From NCBI GenBank assembly GCA_019009955.1, contig CM032228.1, positions 257,151,001-257,215,000 of the forward strand: a DNA stretch of 64,000 bases. The letters are read 5' to 3'. Of this stretch, positions 34,594 to 45,370 are shown in pieces. Source of the DNA: Riptortus pedestris (taxonomy: Eukaryota; Arthropoda; Insecta; Hemiptera; Alydidae). The position numbers were made by a program, and so were the translations under genes. The notes beneath the pieces were generated by a model that was not told where the DNA came from, did no database searches, and saw nothing but the letters and a program-made list of their open reading frames with translations. Positions within the stretch are counted from its first letter, which is position 1, and every line of letters starts with the position of its first letter.

Positions 34594-34946
34594 TATTAAT
34601 ATAGCCTAAAGTCTAATTTGGGTTAGTAGTAATATACATACCAAGTTTCATAAAATATGGTTCAGCCGTTTATACGTGAAAAGGTAACAAACAAATGAAG
34701 AAATAAATTAACAAACATACACCAAAGAAACAAAATGCAGTTATGGTGTCTATGACATGTGAAACAAAAGGTTATTGTGAAATTTCGAGAAAAAAATCAA
34801 ACAGACAGAGGTTACAATTTTATATTTATACAATTTTGAATGGACCTCATTTTAATATTCTCCTGGGAAGGATTGAATGACATTTGAAGAAATTCTTCAA
34901 AATTCGCATCATGAGTACAATCTCAGTAGCTAATTTCCCTTAAGGG
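34594..34946 (-). mobile_element. Helitron 5' fragment joined to a HINE-like 5' block
   Basis: Bases 34594-34822 are the Helitron region from TTAATATAGCCTAAAGTCTA through TTCAGCCGTTTATACGTGAA to GAGGTTACAATTTTATATTT. They abut AATTTTGAATGGACCTCATT, which runs to AGCTAATTTCCCTTAAGG, the reversed 5' block of the HINE-like family. The junction lies in what was the TA tract. Confidence 0.6.
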
Positions 34947-36070
34947 GCTGCCCTTGGGTCTATTGCTTGGAGAAGTATGGAGAAATTCGCCATATTTTTA
35001 TTTTTGCCTCGTGTAAGCTCGGCCTCCCTCTTAGTCAATATCAATTGAAAGGGAAAGCGAGGGCGTAGATCTTATAACAATCCAAAATATGAAATTTTTG
35101 TATTCTAAAGATAGGCATTTTTGAATTCTGTGAACTACATACGTGCTTGCTTAAACTAGACAAAATGGGTTCAGGAATAATTACCTTGAAATCTGAAATC
35201 CAAAAACTTTCACGATTAAAATATTTCCTTTTCTATAGTAAGTATATGCATAGAATAAGGAAAGAAAAATTTATAACGATCTACACTTCATTAAAGTAGT
35301 GTTTACAAAATTATTATTTTAATATTCTCACTTTAAATTTAAATATTTTTCACATCTAATATTATAAAAAATAAATAAACGGTAGTTTTTTATGTATTAA
35401 ATACTATCAAACATTTTTTGAAAATATTTTTATATTTTATGAATGAAAAAAAATGCTGTAGTTCTGAAAAATATATTTATTTTAATGTATCTGATGAATT
35501 AATAATTTTGCATAACTGTAAGGTAAGTGTGTTAAGTTTTGTATTTGACTAAAAATGATGAAATATGTAAAAACTGGCAATAGATTTGCCTATGTGTCAT
35601 ATTGTCAGAAACTAAAAAAAAAAAAAATAGTTAAAAGTGTTGTAATGCCTTCTTAAGAGCACATTATGATTATGGGTTAGCACAGAGTAAATAGTAAAAA
35701 AATTACTATTAAATCTAAGAAGAGAAATCGGCTTATAAGCAATCACGTTTATTAAAAGCATACGGCAGGAAATAATGTGACAAAATGGTATCAATCAGCC
35801 TTAACATATGTGGTAATTTGCTAATTAGTCATAAATTTAATTTGAGTGGTGATATTTGATCGGAGTTTTCCTCTAGATAAACAGAATGACAGTGCGATAT
35901 CTCAAGGTTTGGACTCTCAATATTTACAACCGTGATGTCACTTAATGGCAAAATCACCTCACTACAATTCACTGCCCAGATTACTACTGTCGTTCATGTT
36001 TATCAGATAATCCACTCAAGTGTACAGAATTTAAATTTCCATTATTCCTTATCTTTTTTTATTATACAAA
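34947..36070. other. AT-rich sequence upstream of gene B
   Basis: No frame or repeat family recognised. Base composition is very AT-rich throughout apart from a short segment at 34950-35060. Confidence 0.35.
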
Positions 36071-36075
36071 GCAAC

Positions 36076-36084
36076 TATATAAAG
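36076..36084 (+). promoter_or_regulatory. TATA-like box near the gene B start codon
   Basis: TATATAAAG lies only 8 bp upstream of the first ATG (36093). If it acts as a TATA box, transcription would begin around 36107 and translation would start at the in-frame ATG at 36117. That gives MMLGYTVLLALLTLGAGA as signal peptide and a very short leader. Alternatively it is a chance match and the promoter lies upstream. Confidence 0.35.
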
Positions 36085-36092
36085 AATTAAAA

Positions 36093-36463
36093 ATGAGAGG
36101 AAATCCACTAGTAAAAATGATGCTTGGATACACCGTGCTACTAGCCTTATTGACATTAGGCGCTGGAGCTGGCCAGCAGGATTACAATAATGTTATTGAT
36201 GACTTCATCACTAAGTCCAATGATGTTCTCAAACAAAATGGGCACAACATTTACAAACTGGATGATATAGAGACAACATTTGCATTTGGGCCGAAAGGAC
36301 TGGAGAGAGGGAGATTTGCTGCACATGATGGTCTCGTCACAGGACTTGCTACAATAAAGAGAGTCGGAGATGTCAAGTATACTCCTGCCTCCAACTCATT
36401 CATACTGGACCTTGCCTGGTCATATGACAAACTCAGCTTTAGCTACAAACACTTTGAGCTTCA
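36093..36463 (+). CDS. Gene B exon 1: secreted group-7-allergen-like protein
   Basis: Exon 1 encodes a signal peptide (hydrophobic core MLGYTVLLALLTLGAGA) and the N-terminal half of a family member. VIDDFITKSNDVLKQNGHNI is the first helix region. GRFAAHDGLVTGLATIKRVG matches the conserved strand and loop with the GLxxxKRxGD motif, and LDLAWSYDKLSFSYKHFEL is the strand before the splice site. The donor GTAAGTT follows CTTCA and splits a codon after two bases, as in genes A and C. With exon 2 the protein is 224 residues from ATG 36093, or 216 from ATG 36117. It is clearly a diverged paralogue of A, not a recent copy. Confidence 0.85.
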
Positions 36464-36690
36464 GTAAGTTAACTTCATATGTAACTAGTAATACATGAAT
36501 AGAATTTATACAGGCTCAAGCAGACTTTAGTGTGCAACCTTTGACTGATGATTCTACGCAAAATTTCCAACAAAAACGTTCATACATGCTCTGCTACAAT
36601 TCTCACTTTTTTGGAGAAATCATAGTTTTTTTTTTTTCTGAATGAATAGATGCATGTTATAACTAGCTTACTGTTATTATGATATGATTT

Positions 36691-37690
36691 GGAGTGGGGT
36701 TTACTGAAGGCTAAAGACTGAAAAATCCTAGTTAGTTGAGAGAAAACAATGGCACAAGGAATCACTGCAAATATGTGCTATGTGTCTCATAAGCATTCGT
36801 AGTTTATAGAAAAAACCTAATAAACCATGGTTACCAGTTAAATCAATATAATTAGCTCATATGAATATTTCCCATACTATATTTTTTTTGTATTGTCAAT
36901 TTCTAAAGATTTGTATTTAAATAAATGTGTACATTCATAAAATAGATGTATAGCAATTAGTTGAGTTCTTAGATAGAATACAATAAAAATTACAATTACT
37001 TTGATAAAATATGTAAATAAATTTCATTTTTGAAAACTATTGAGTCTAATGCACAATTAATGTGCTGTTGTGAAAAACTAAACTCTTTTTTCAGTCCTGA
37101 AATTCCTAAAATAATTATACTATTAATCCAAGTGTTTGTTTTCTTCTTCCCATTTTTTAATTAGGCATTTCTCAAGGTAAATCAGCCTGATCAACAAGAT
37201 CAGGTCCGTTCAAACTTATGCATACATACATATATATATTTGTAGAATGGTTTTTTATTATTAATTTTATTTATCGTTTTTGTTTTTTCTTTATATTTTT
37301 ATTTTATATTCTTCTTGGTTTAATTTTTGTCACAAACATAACTTTTATTTCAATAACATTTTATTTTATTTTATTTTTTACTATGATGTGATTGATGATT
37401 TATCTGTGTAGTTGGCAACTCACCATCCACAATTAATTCTTTATTAAAGTGTTTTTCTTAAAAATGTAAAACTTCACTTTTTGATGACTTGTCTTTATAA
37501 TTTGAAGGTTTCATTAAAATTATTTAAGAGCCTTCTTTGCAAGGTATTTTTTTAGGATGTGTGGTTTATTTCTATAGTTTTGTGATTAAAGGATGAATTG
37601 AATTTACTCTGTTAATACATACTGAGATACATCAATGAATTCTGTGGAATGGAGTGGGGTTTACTGAAGGCTAAAGACTGAAAAATCCTA
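36691..37690 (+). repeat. 0.9-kb duplicated segment between 40-bp direct repeats
   Basis: The 40-bp sequence GGAGTGGGGTTTACTGAAGG plus 20 further bases is present identically at 36691-36730 and 37651-37690. Between them lies a 920-bp copy of the gene A downstream flank (32560-33499) with small indels and one larger deletion. The 40-bp repeat belongs to a HINE-like fragment that was the insertion target. It is not a typical transposon target duplication. Confidence 0.8.
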
Positions 37691-37802
37691 ATGACTCCGT
37701 TAATATTCATGATGGACAAAATATGTGTATAACAACATTTATTGGTAATTTAGTGTGGAATAAGATTGCTTATGTACACTTTTTTGATCTATCATAATTA
37801 CA

Positions 37803-37860
37803 GAGATACCAGCCCATGGAAAATCTTCTTAGTTTACACAGCCCCTGCTAGACAGTCATT
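37803..37860 (+). mobile_element. HINE-like terminus, diverged
   Basis: GGAAAATCTTCTTAGTTTAC with ACAGCCCCTGCTAGACAG is a weathered 3' end of the family. It completes the fragment split by the 0.9-kb insertion just upstream. Confidence 0.5.
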
Positions 37861-37867
37861 ATATATA

Positions 37868-38479
37868 CTCAACCGCAAAAAAAAAACGGACACTTCATTT
37901 GTGTCGTATTAAAAGCTAATTTTCAGCAATTTTCTTTATGTGGCTATTCTAGTTATTACAGAGAATTTAGAGTCTAAGTCCATTGAACTAATCCCTTCAG
38001 GATTAGTAAACAATTAGATAAAAATCAGTATAGATTCATTTGTCGTGAAGTGGATCTGTTCTAAACTGTAAGTAGTTTTTCGCACATTTAAACATCTTTA
38101 ATTATTAACCAAGCATTTTCTTTAATTAATTTTTTATTTTTATTTCGGTCCAGAATAATGGGTCTTTCAAACTTAGATGGAAGGCCGGAGCTTACGTTAC
38201 ATTGCCGAAACGCTTGGGGTAGCGAAGTCTACCATTCACAGAAATAAAAATGAAGAATAATTTTCTTTTTTTTTTAATTTTTTTTTATAATTTATCTTTT
38301 CTTTTTTTTGTATTTTTTTGTAAATAATCAATAAAAATTATTCACTTTTGGCAGATTTTGTTTAAATAACCTATAGATTAACCAATTATTTTAATTAAAA
38401 AGATTAATATACATATATATTAAGTATTTAACAAAATTATAAGACTAAATCTAAGTGTCCGGTTTTTTTGGCGGTTGAG
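37868..38479 (+). mobile_element. Tc1-like deletion derivative with transposase HTH remnant
   Basis: Terminal inverted repeats CTCAACCGCAAAAAAA / CGGACACTT (left) and AAGTGTCCGG / TTTTTTTGGCGGTTGAG (right) of about 27 bp bound a 612-bp element at TA-rich sites. Inside, 38177-38260 encodes RSLRYIAETLGVAKSTIHRN, a helix-turn-helix typical of the N-terminus of Tc1/mariner-type transposases, and then stops. The catalytic domain is absent, so it can move only in trans. Confidence 0.75.
38177..38260 (+). pseudogene. Tc1-like transposase N-terminal HTH fragment
   Basis: A 27-residue frame begins with ATG, contains LRYIAETLGVAKSTIHRN and ends in TAA. The pattern IAxxLGVxxSTIxR matches the recognition helix region of Tc1/mariner DNA-binding domains. 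No DDE residues follow before the right inverted repeat. Confidence 0.65.
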
Positions 38480-38713
38480 TGTATACAATGTGATACAAAT
38501 TTAAGGGAGGGAAGAAGGAAGATTGGTTTTTGCACTTTTTCTATCCGAATATAATACCAGAGATATTCAAATTTTTTAAATTCTCCACTCTACTCCCCCC
38601 CCCCCCTCCCACTGGTCCGATTGCCCTTAACCGACTTGATATTTAGTTTTATTTAAAACAGTTAATTATCTAGTTTGGTAACGCTCAAACAAAAATTGCA
38701 ACCGTTACAGCGC

Positions 38714-38715
<2 letters not shown>
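38480..38715 (-). mobile_element. HINE-like body fragment
   Basis: Minus-sense phrases CCCTCCCACTGGTCCGATTG and TAGTTTGGTAACGCTCAAAC lead to CAACCGTTACAGCGCTAACA. A (CA)n tract at 38717-38768 takes the place of the usual (TA)n. Confidence 0.6.
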
Positions 38716-38772
<57 letters not shown>

Positions 38773-39059
38773 TATATATATACATAAAAGTAATTAAACA
38801 CAACTAATATATACATAAGAACATTATAATATAAAATTTTAAATGATGAACAAGTGATAATAGAATATTTAATGTTGTTAATAATAGTATGCTATTAATT
38901 TATCCATAATAGTTATTTCAACAACTAATTTTCTGGTATAACACTTCTGTAAATTTCCTAAGTACTTTACTGCATTTATAGAGTAATAATCCATCCTTAA
39001 CATGCCATCGGTTTGTAATTTTAATAACTTACTCTTTTAATAGGTACCTTTCGTTTGAA

Positions 39060-39480
39060 ATCAGTGTACAGTCATTTAAAAGATGGGTGTAAGTCTGTTG
39101 AGTAGTAAACTCCTACGGGCATAATGGTTGTTTGTCAGTTTAAATCTGTTTAGATACACTTTAATTGAGACATTTCCTGTCAATAATTGTGTTGTGTAAA
39201 AGTCAGTAGGAGTTTCTTTAATGTTCAAATGTTCTTATATGAAAGTCTTTAGATGCTGTCCTTTATTTGTTATTGTTCAACATTCTTGCTCTTTGTTTAT
39301 GTTGTCTGTTTTGTAGTAAATGCTTAACGTGTTTCTTCGGTATTTTTGAGTAACACTTTATAATTATGGAAGATTTAGAAGCTGACTGCTGCATTATCAG
39401 CAACTTGAATAGCCAAAATTCCAGAATGTCCATGAATCCATACAAAATTGATGTCAAATTGTTGTTGGAAGAGTAATATT
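39060..39480 (-). pseudogene. LINE RNase H-domain remnant
   Basis: One minus-strand frame encodes FVWIHGHSGILAIQVADNAA, the RNase H signature of LINE ORF2 (usual form WxPGHSGIxGNExAD). Stops and frameshifts surround it. Related remnants occur at 43700-44060 and 46970-47250, so one LINE family has been inserted several times in this intron. Confidence 0.6.
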
Positions 39481-39620
39481 AATGTGCGTTGAATTTGTAC
39501 TGTGATAGGGTCGTGAATTGAATGGTTATTTAGTTTTTACAGTCTAATTTTACTGCCTGAGTAAATTTTAATTGCTTTGTATTTTTTTCTGTTAGATTGT
39601 ATATAATGTAGGCTTTTGAG

Positions 39621-39626
<6 letters not shown>

Positions 39627-39680
<54 letters not shown>

Positions 39681-40445
39681 GTACCTCTGTACATTGATTT
39701 TTATGAAACTTAGTATGTATATTAAATCTAACCCAACTTACACTTTAGGCTATATATTAATGTTCTTTGACATATTGGAGTGTGAATTATAAAGAAGCCT
39801 GAAATTAAAAATAGCGATATTTTGTTTCATATAGCTTTTGTCGTATACCTAAGTATAAATGAGTTATACGTTAAAAACTACTGCGGAAGTCAACAATTTT
39901 ATTTGGCACAAAAAACTCAACCGAACTAAACGAAACTCGGTATGTAAATTAGCACTAACGCCTTCCTTATAATAAGGCATACTAACATTTCTAGGGACGG
40001 GCAGGAGTGGGGGTTATAAGGGAGGCCTGAAATTAAATATAGTGATATTTCGTTTCCTATTGGGGTTTCGGCAAATATGCACATAACAAAAATTGTTTAT
40101 TTTGTTATTTAGAGAAATTTGCTCAACAATTCTTTTCAGTATGAACTACCAGGTACCTCACCTGGAAAAATTAATTCAAATTATAATATATTATTATAAT
40201 ATTTTGTCCTTAATAATTTAAATCTATCCATAAAGGAAATGGGAAATATGATAATATGGAGGACTGTGAAGTCTTACATAAAAAATTAATTTTATTATTA
40301 ACAAATCCACAGAAGGGGGTGGGTATTAACCCTAAACACTGGGAAGGGTAAATGTCAAAATATTGTGCAAAGTAAAGCCTTGCCAAAAAAAATATTATCA
40401 CCTTCTAGCCTCAAATGAATTCCCGGTCGAAGCCGGGTATCTGAG

Positions 40446-40501
<56 letters not shown>

Positions 40502-40506
40502 TATAA
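39627..40506 (+). mobile_element. Helitron, non-autonomous, flanked by (TA)n tracts
   Basis: It starts at AAATTGTACCTCTGTACATT after (TA)n at 39627-39676 and runs through AGCGATATTTTGTTTCATAT and two TAACATTTCTAGGGACGGGC-type modules. It ends in the hairpin CCCGGTCGAAGCCGGG, an 8-nt spacer and CTAA, before (TA)n at 40450-40506. CTAA fits the Helitron CTRR rule. It is internally deleted compared with 10784-12325. Confidence 0.7.
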
Positions 40507-40690
40507 AACTTAAAATGAAATTAGCTTTTTAAGTCAATTAATCCAAGTTTAATAAAAAAAATTGCCGAATTATATCTGAATAATTTGAGGTTGAAAGTGT
40601 ACTATGCCAAATTCTAGTGGCCTTACTTCATACAGAGTGTTAATATATGTGAATATTACTTTATTCATCAACATGTTTTTTCTAGCTTAA

Positions 40691-42145
40691 CCCTTAACTT
40701 GCCAAGGTGTCTCTAAAGACACCGTTCACATTTAACTCTCCCAGAGAGCAACTGCTTCTATTCTTACCCCTTTTGGGCCACAGTCCACACCCCTGTAACC
40801 TCCCAAGCATGAGCATATGCGACAAAAGTCCATTTATTGTTATTGGAGCCTTCTACTAACAATATACTGAAGAAAATCATCTTGTTTACCACCCTACTTC
40901 ACACTAGTTGCCAGCGAAGTTTCTAATTCATTAAAATATACGCTATTCGATTTAAATATGAACCAAAATGGGTGAATTAGTTGTAAAGGATTGTATTTAT
41001 GTTCCTATGTGTTTCATTTTCCATTCTGGAGAGAAATAGAGTTTTAGCATGGATTTTAATGATGGTGTACTTAAGTTCACCCTGGCCAAATACCAACAAA
41101 TTTGCCCAAGGGGCATGATTTTATATTATTTCTTACTTTTAGCATTTTAATTAACAGATACGTATAAAAGTCGAGGCGAAAAGATTTTTCTCTTTGCTTC
41201 CAAAATTTAATATCACTTCTGATGAAGAAGAAAGCGACAATGAAGGAGAAAATGCACACGGATGGATGAAGGAAATTTTCAGGAAATTGAAATGAATGAA
41301 GTATTGGAACATTTCAATATCGAGGGTGAAAGAGGGAAGATGATTTTATGAAGTATACGTTGATAACCAAAAGTGTATCAGCATTATTAAATGGTATGAC
41401 AACAAAGTGTTGACTTAGTAACATGTTCGTTGAACTTTATAGAACAGGTATCCCACAAGTATTACATGAACATTTTCAGCTAATAATTGGATTTGGTGGT
41501 AAATAACGCTTTGCTATAATACAAATGGAACACCCTAAAAAATAATGACTTTAAAACTATTTCGAATAAACATTGCAGAGGTTATTCTGCTGCACTAGCG
41601 AGCTAAAGGGGCTAGTGGAGCCAAGACCACCATTTGCAGTCAAGAACTGCTGCAGCTCCCATAGCCGATGCAGCAAGACTTGATGGGATGCACCAAAACC
41701 AAAGAGTTGTTTTATGCCGAAAATGTAATGTGGGACTTTGTAACACCCGTAAAAGGCCCTGTTTTCTTGAATGAATGGAAGGTTTAATGTCATTTTTAAC
41801 TGATTTATATTTTGTTTACAATGTACTTATTTTTAATTTACAACACGTTTCTTTTATTACATAATAAATTATTTAATTACTTTTTTAGAAACTATTTCAG
41901 TTTATTAACATAACTTACAGACACCCCCATTGATTTACGGTGATTGGCCAGAGTGTACTTAAAGACACCACTAAGGTTTTAGGGTAACTGGCCAAAGTGT
42001 ACTTAAAGACACCATGTAATATTTCTGTTCAGAAAAAAAAATTAAGTAAAACCTTATATATTCTATTTATTAGGAACACAAAAAATGAGTTTTTAAGAAA
42101 AATTTTCATTTCAAGTCATTTTTTGAGTTTCTGGCCAATTAAGGG
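40691..42145 (+). mobile_element. piggyBac-like element, decayed, with TTAA target duplications
   Basis: Perfect TTAA duplications (40687-40690 and 42146-42149) flank inverted ends CCCTTAACTTGCCAAGG (left) and CTGGCCAATTAAGGG (right). Subterminal repeats with TAAAGACACC occur on both sides (left near 40714-40722; right near 41962 and 42006). Ends beginning CCC next to TTAA are diagnostic of piggyBac. The 1455-bp interior holds a broken transposase (41200-41800). It is shorter than an autonomous element. Confidence 0.85.
41200..41800 (+). pseudogene. piggyBac-like transposase remnant
   Basis: Three separated frames are recognisable. FNITSDEEESDNEGENAHG resembles the acidic N-terminus, ISIIKWYDNKVLT the xVVKWYDNKxVT strand of the catalytic domain, and VVLCRKCNVGLCNTRKRPCF the C-terminal cysteine-rich (cross-brace zinc) domain. 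Most of the catalytic domain is deleted and stops intervene, so it is not functional. Confidence 0.7.
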
Positions 42146-42239
42146 TTAAAATGTAAACTGAGTTTTATGAATATGTCTAGTTTCAGCCTTTTGTAAAGCC
42201 TCACTTCTACTTATCCAATTTTCAATCTGACTACCTCAG

Positions 42240-42240
42240 C

Positions 42241-42284
<44 letters not shown>

Positions 42285-42290
42285 TCAATA
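42240..42290. repeat. (TA)n microsatellite
   Basis: A pure TA tract of about 37 bp between piggyBac and LINE debris. Confidence 0.9.
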
Positions 42291-42529
42291 AAGTAACTAT
42301 TCAGAGATGGAGTTCAGTTACTACATGCCCCATATGATATGGTACATTATATGTATTTAAAGATTAATAACAAATAGCATTTTTTTGTTAATATGTATTT
42401 ATATAAATAACCATCAAAATAAAGAAAGGGGTAGTTCCTGGGTTCGCTACTATTGCCATTGGTCTTTAACACCAATATATTTTGTTCTCCAAGAACTGTC
42501 TGAACAAAAAATTACAACAGCTTACGGAT

Positions 42530-43100
42530 AGCCATTTGTAAATGGATTACCAAATCTTACGGTTTGTGGTTTTGCAGACGATATTGCTATTGTAGCCAAG
42601 AGTCTGCTGAACATTTACTGGGCTTTGCAGTAGATGCCTTCACAAAATTGGGTTCGAAATAAGCAATAGCAAGTGTAAGGTCATCAAGATGGAAAAGGCT
42701 ATTCTGAAAAAATATATTATTTTAACAACTGATGGCATTAAAATTGATTCCGTCAGTCAGAAGGAAGAAATTAAATATCTTGGAATTAATTTTGAGCAAG
42801 AAATAATACTTGATGAGCCCAATATAATCGAGACATTTGTTAACAAATTAAACCTCTTTGCTCCAGCCCTTTTATGAAGGTAGATTAAAGGTGAACATTA
42901 CAAATCAGCATATATGGCTGACGACAATTTATCCACTCCAATGTGCTCCTCTCAAAGACCTAAAGCCATCGTTTCTTGTGAAAATAAACAAAGTCATCAG
43001 AAGCTGTAACAAAGAAATCGAGGATTGGGCTAATTCAGGGCTGAATGGGAAGTCCTTCTTCAACGCCAATATTTGCTCACCCTCGTCAATGATAAAAATG
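42530..43100 (+). pseudogene. LINE reverse transcriptase remnant
   Basis: GLPNLTVCGFADDIAIVAKS contains the FADD catalytic box of a non-LTR reverse transcriptase. Downstream, after a frameshift, EEIKYLGINFEQEI and then, in another frame, TIYPLQCAPLKDLKPSFLVK correspond to the thumb and connection region of LINE ORF2 (xKYLGxxF; LIYPLQxAP). The frames are disrupted at least twice. No complete element ends were identified. Confidence 0.75.
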
Positions 43101-43690
43101 AATAAGTAATGGCTTCAAGAAACTTAGAAGTAGAAATAGCCCAATGCTTCAATGGACAAAAAGGCTAAAAATGATGCCAGAAAAATCTGACTAGAACTCA
43201 GGGAAAACTCAATTGTCGAATGGAGTTGCCTCCCATCCAAAGGGAAGGAGTCATCAGTTTTAGCAATGGATGGGTGTCTGAGAAGTGCCTTTCCCAGTGA
43301 GAGTAGTCAACGGCTGTCAAAATGAATGTCAACCTGATTCCAGTGCAGTCGATCCCTGACAGAAGCCTAGAATCAGATTGAAACCATACCTCACGTCCTA
43401 GCTGGAGGGAGAGTTGATGTGCAACAGCTGTCTCCATTATGTTACCACAGACATAGCCCAATTAATAAAATGATACCACAAAGACTGGGAAGCCTATGAT
43501 GCGAAGTAACTTGCAAGTCATCTGCTGGATCACCGAAACGAACAGACACAATAATAATAATAAAAGGAGAAGCGAATGAATGAGTCATCCTAGAAGGCAC
43601 AGTCAGGTTCGAAACCAATTTCAACCGGTCACACAGAAGTACACAATGAAAAGAAGGGTGTTTATGAACCTTGAGTGTAAATCCAGATTT
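43101..43690. other. Unassigned part of gene B intron
   Basis: No recognised repeat or motif. Two minus-strand frames of about 87 codons overlap here but have no family features. This may be more LINE sequence. Bases 43655-43715 form an imperfect inverted repeat around ACCTTGAGT. Confidence 0.3.
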
Positions 43691-43699
43691 AAACTCAAG

Positions 43700-44060
43700 G
43701 TTCATAAACCCTCTTCCCCTGTTTAGTGTAACTAAACAGACGTTTAGTTACACTTTAATTGAGCCGAGTCCTATTAGTAATTGTGTAATGCCGAAGTCAG
43801 TAGGTGATTCTTTCTTGTTCAAATATTCTGTAACTTTGGGAATCAAATTCTTTTAGTGTTGTCCTTTATTTGTACTTGTGAAGTTGTGTTGCCATTTGTC
43901 AATTATTTCTGTATGTAGTAAACGTCAAATACGTCTTTGGTATTATTGAGTAAAATTCTATAATTTTGGACTAGTTTTTACCTGACTTTGCTGCTTTACC
44001 AGCAATGCCGTTCCGAAATTCCTATGGATTGAAACCAAATTTATTTCAAATTACACAGGA
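43700..44060 (-). pseudogene. LINE RNase H-region remnant, second copy
   Basis: It is homologous in nucleotide sequence to 39060-39480: GTTACACTTTAATTGAG, GTCAGTAGG, TGTCCTTTATTTGT and ATTGAGTAAAATTCTATAAT recur in the same order. The RNase H motif is further decayed here. Confidence 0.5.
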
Positions 44061-44284
44061 CAACAAACCAAATTTTTTTCCTTTACTATCTGATCCATAG
44101 TGATTTGTTTTTTTGCAACCTGCCATTTATTGTGTATTATAAAATTCCCCATTCAGTAAATGGGAAAATTAATGGAACGCTATTTTACATCATAAGCATT
44201 GTTGTATTTACAGTAGGCTACTTATAACAATGATATAGTGTGCTAATACAGACTTCACTTGTCAGATGGAATTGGTTCATACTT

Positions 44285-44920
44285 TATTTCTCTTCTTTCA
44301 TCGAACTTCATTCATAGCTTTTTCTACGATGAGTCACTGACAGAACTTCTCGGTGAAGTGAGCAACAGTAGTCGCCAATCAAGTTCGTGTTCCAATGGCC
44401 CTGATAGCATTTTTCCATTGCTTCACTAACATATCCCAAATTCTCAGGAAATTAATCTAAGTTGCTGTTTAAAATGTCAACTTTCAGGCTCATCAAACGC
44501 CTTAAATTTTTAAACTTGTTTAACCTATTAGCTACAATTGAAACATATTCTGGGTGTTTTTCATTTCCCAAGAAACCTTTAACAGTTAGCTCATGCTTCT
44601 TTCCCATTTATGGTCATTGTGGATTCAAAGTTAATGTCCAACCTCAATTTTCTAATGTCAGGCTCAACAAAGACGCCTTTTTTTAGTTTAGTTTCTGAAA
44701 GGTGAGGAAACTGTTGCCTGAGATAGTTGAAACCTGAGCCATCTTTAGGCCAAGCTTTTCCAAACTGTTTCATTAGGCCTAACTTTGTATGTAGAGGTGG
44801 CAGGGACAGATCTACAAGGTTTGTACAAGGAATGTTCTTTTCAGCAGGTTTTAAAGACTCTCTCACAGGCCAATTTGGCAAACCAGAATCATCAGTGCTA
44901 CCAACGTCTTTTACATACAT
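44285..44920 (-). pseudogene. Pseudogene of the uncharacterised arthropod family, copy 2
   Basis: The minus strand is open for 109 codons (44591-44920) and reads DLSLPPLHTKLGLMKQFGKA, LSETKLKKGVFVEPDIRKL and so on. It continues after a stop with FLGNEKHPEYVSIVANRLNK, LMSLKVDILNSNLD, FPENLG and MEKCYQGHWNTNLIGDYC. This is the same block order as at 17048-17585, with the N-terminal LPPLHxKLGLMKxF block better preserved. A deletion has removed the EEQGERFHQD region. The function of the family is unknown to me. Confidence 0.6.
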
Positions 44921-45109
44921 TAAACCTAATTTTTAATTTATTTAATCTTAATTTATTTATTAAAACTGTTAAATTCTGTACAAATTGATTAACTTAATAA
45001 GTATATTTATAAAATGGGGGAAAATGGTGGGTGATGCAGCTTTTAAGTATCATATTTGGATTCAACACCCTAAAAAATATAAGAATTTTTCAGTGAAAAT
45101 AGTAAACTT

Positions 45110-45111
<2 letters not shown>

Positions 45112-45200
<89 letters not shown>
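45112..45200. repeat. (CT)n(TA)n compound microsatellite
   Basis: About 38 bp of CT repeats followed by about 48 bp of TA repeats, roughly 170 bp upstream of gene B exon 2. Confidence 0.95.
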
Positions 45201-45203
<3 letters not shown>

Positions 45204-45370
45204 TACATATTATATATTTTTCATATAATGCTTCCCCTGCAACCCTCACTCCTGGTCTTCCCTCTCTCCCTCTCCCTCTCCATATATATGTATGCATAGA
45301 TTCCAACAATTGTTTTCATGTATATTGAAAAGCTGTAAAATCTAACTGGATGTATTTATTAAAGTTACAG

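Noticed and set aside
44985..45309. Overlapping plus and minus frames of 80-104 codons upstream of gene B exon 2
   Set aside because: They are translations of the (CT)n(TA)n microsatellite in both directions.
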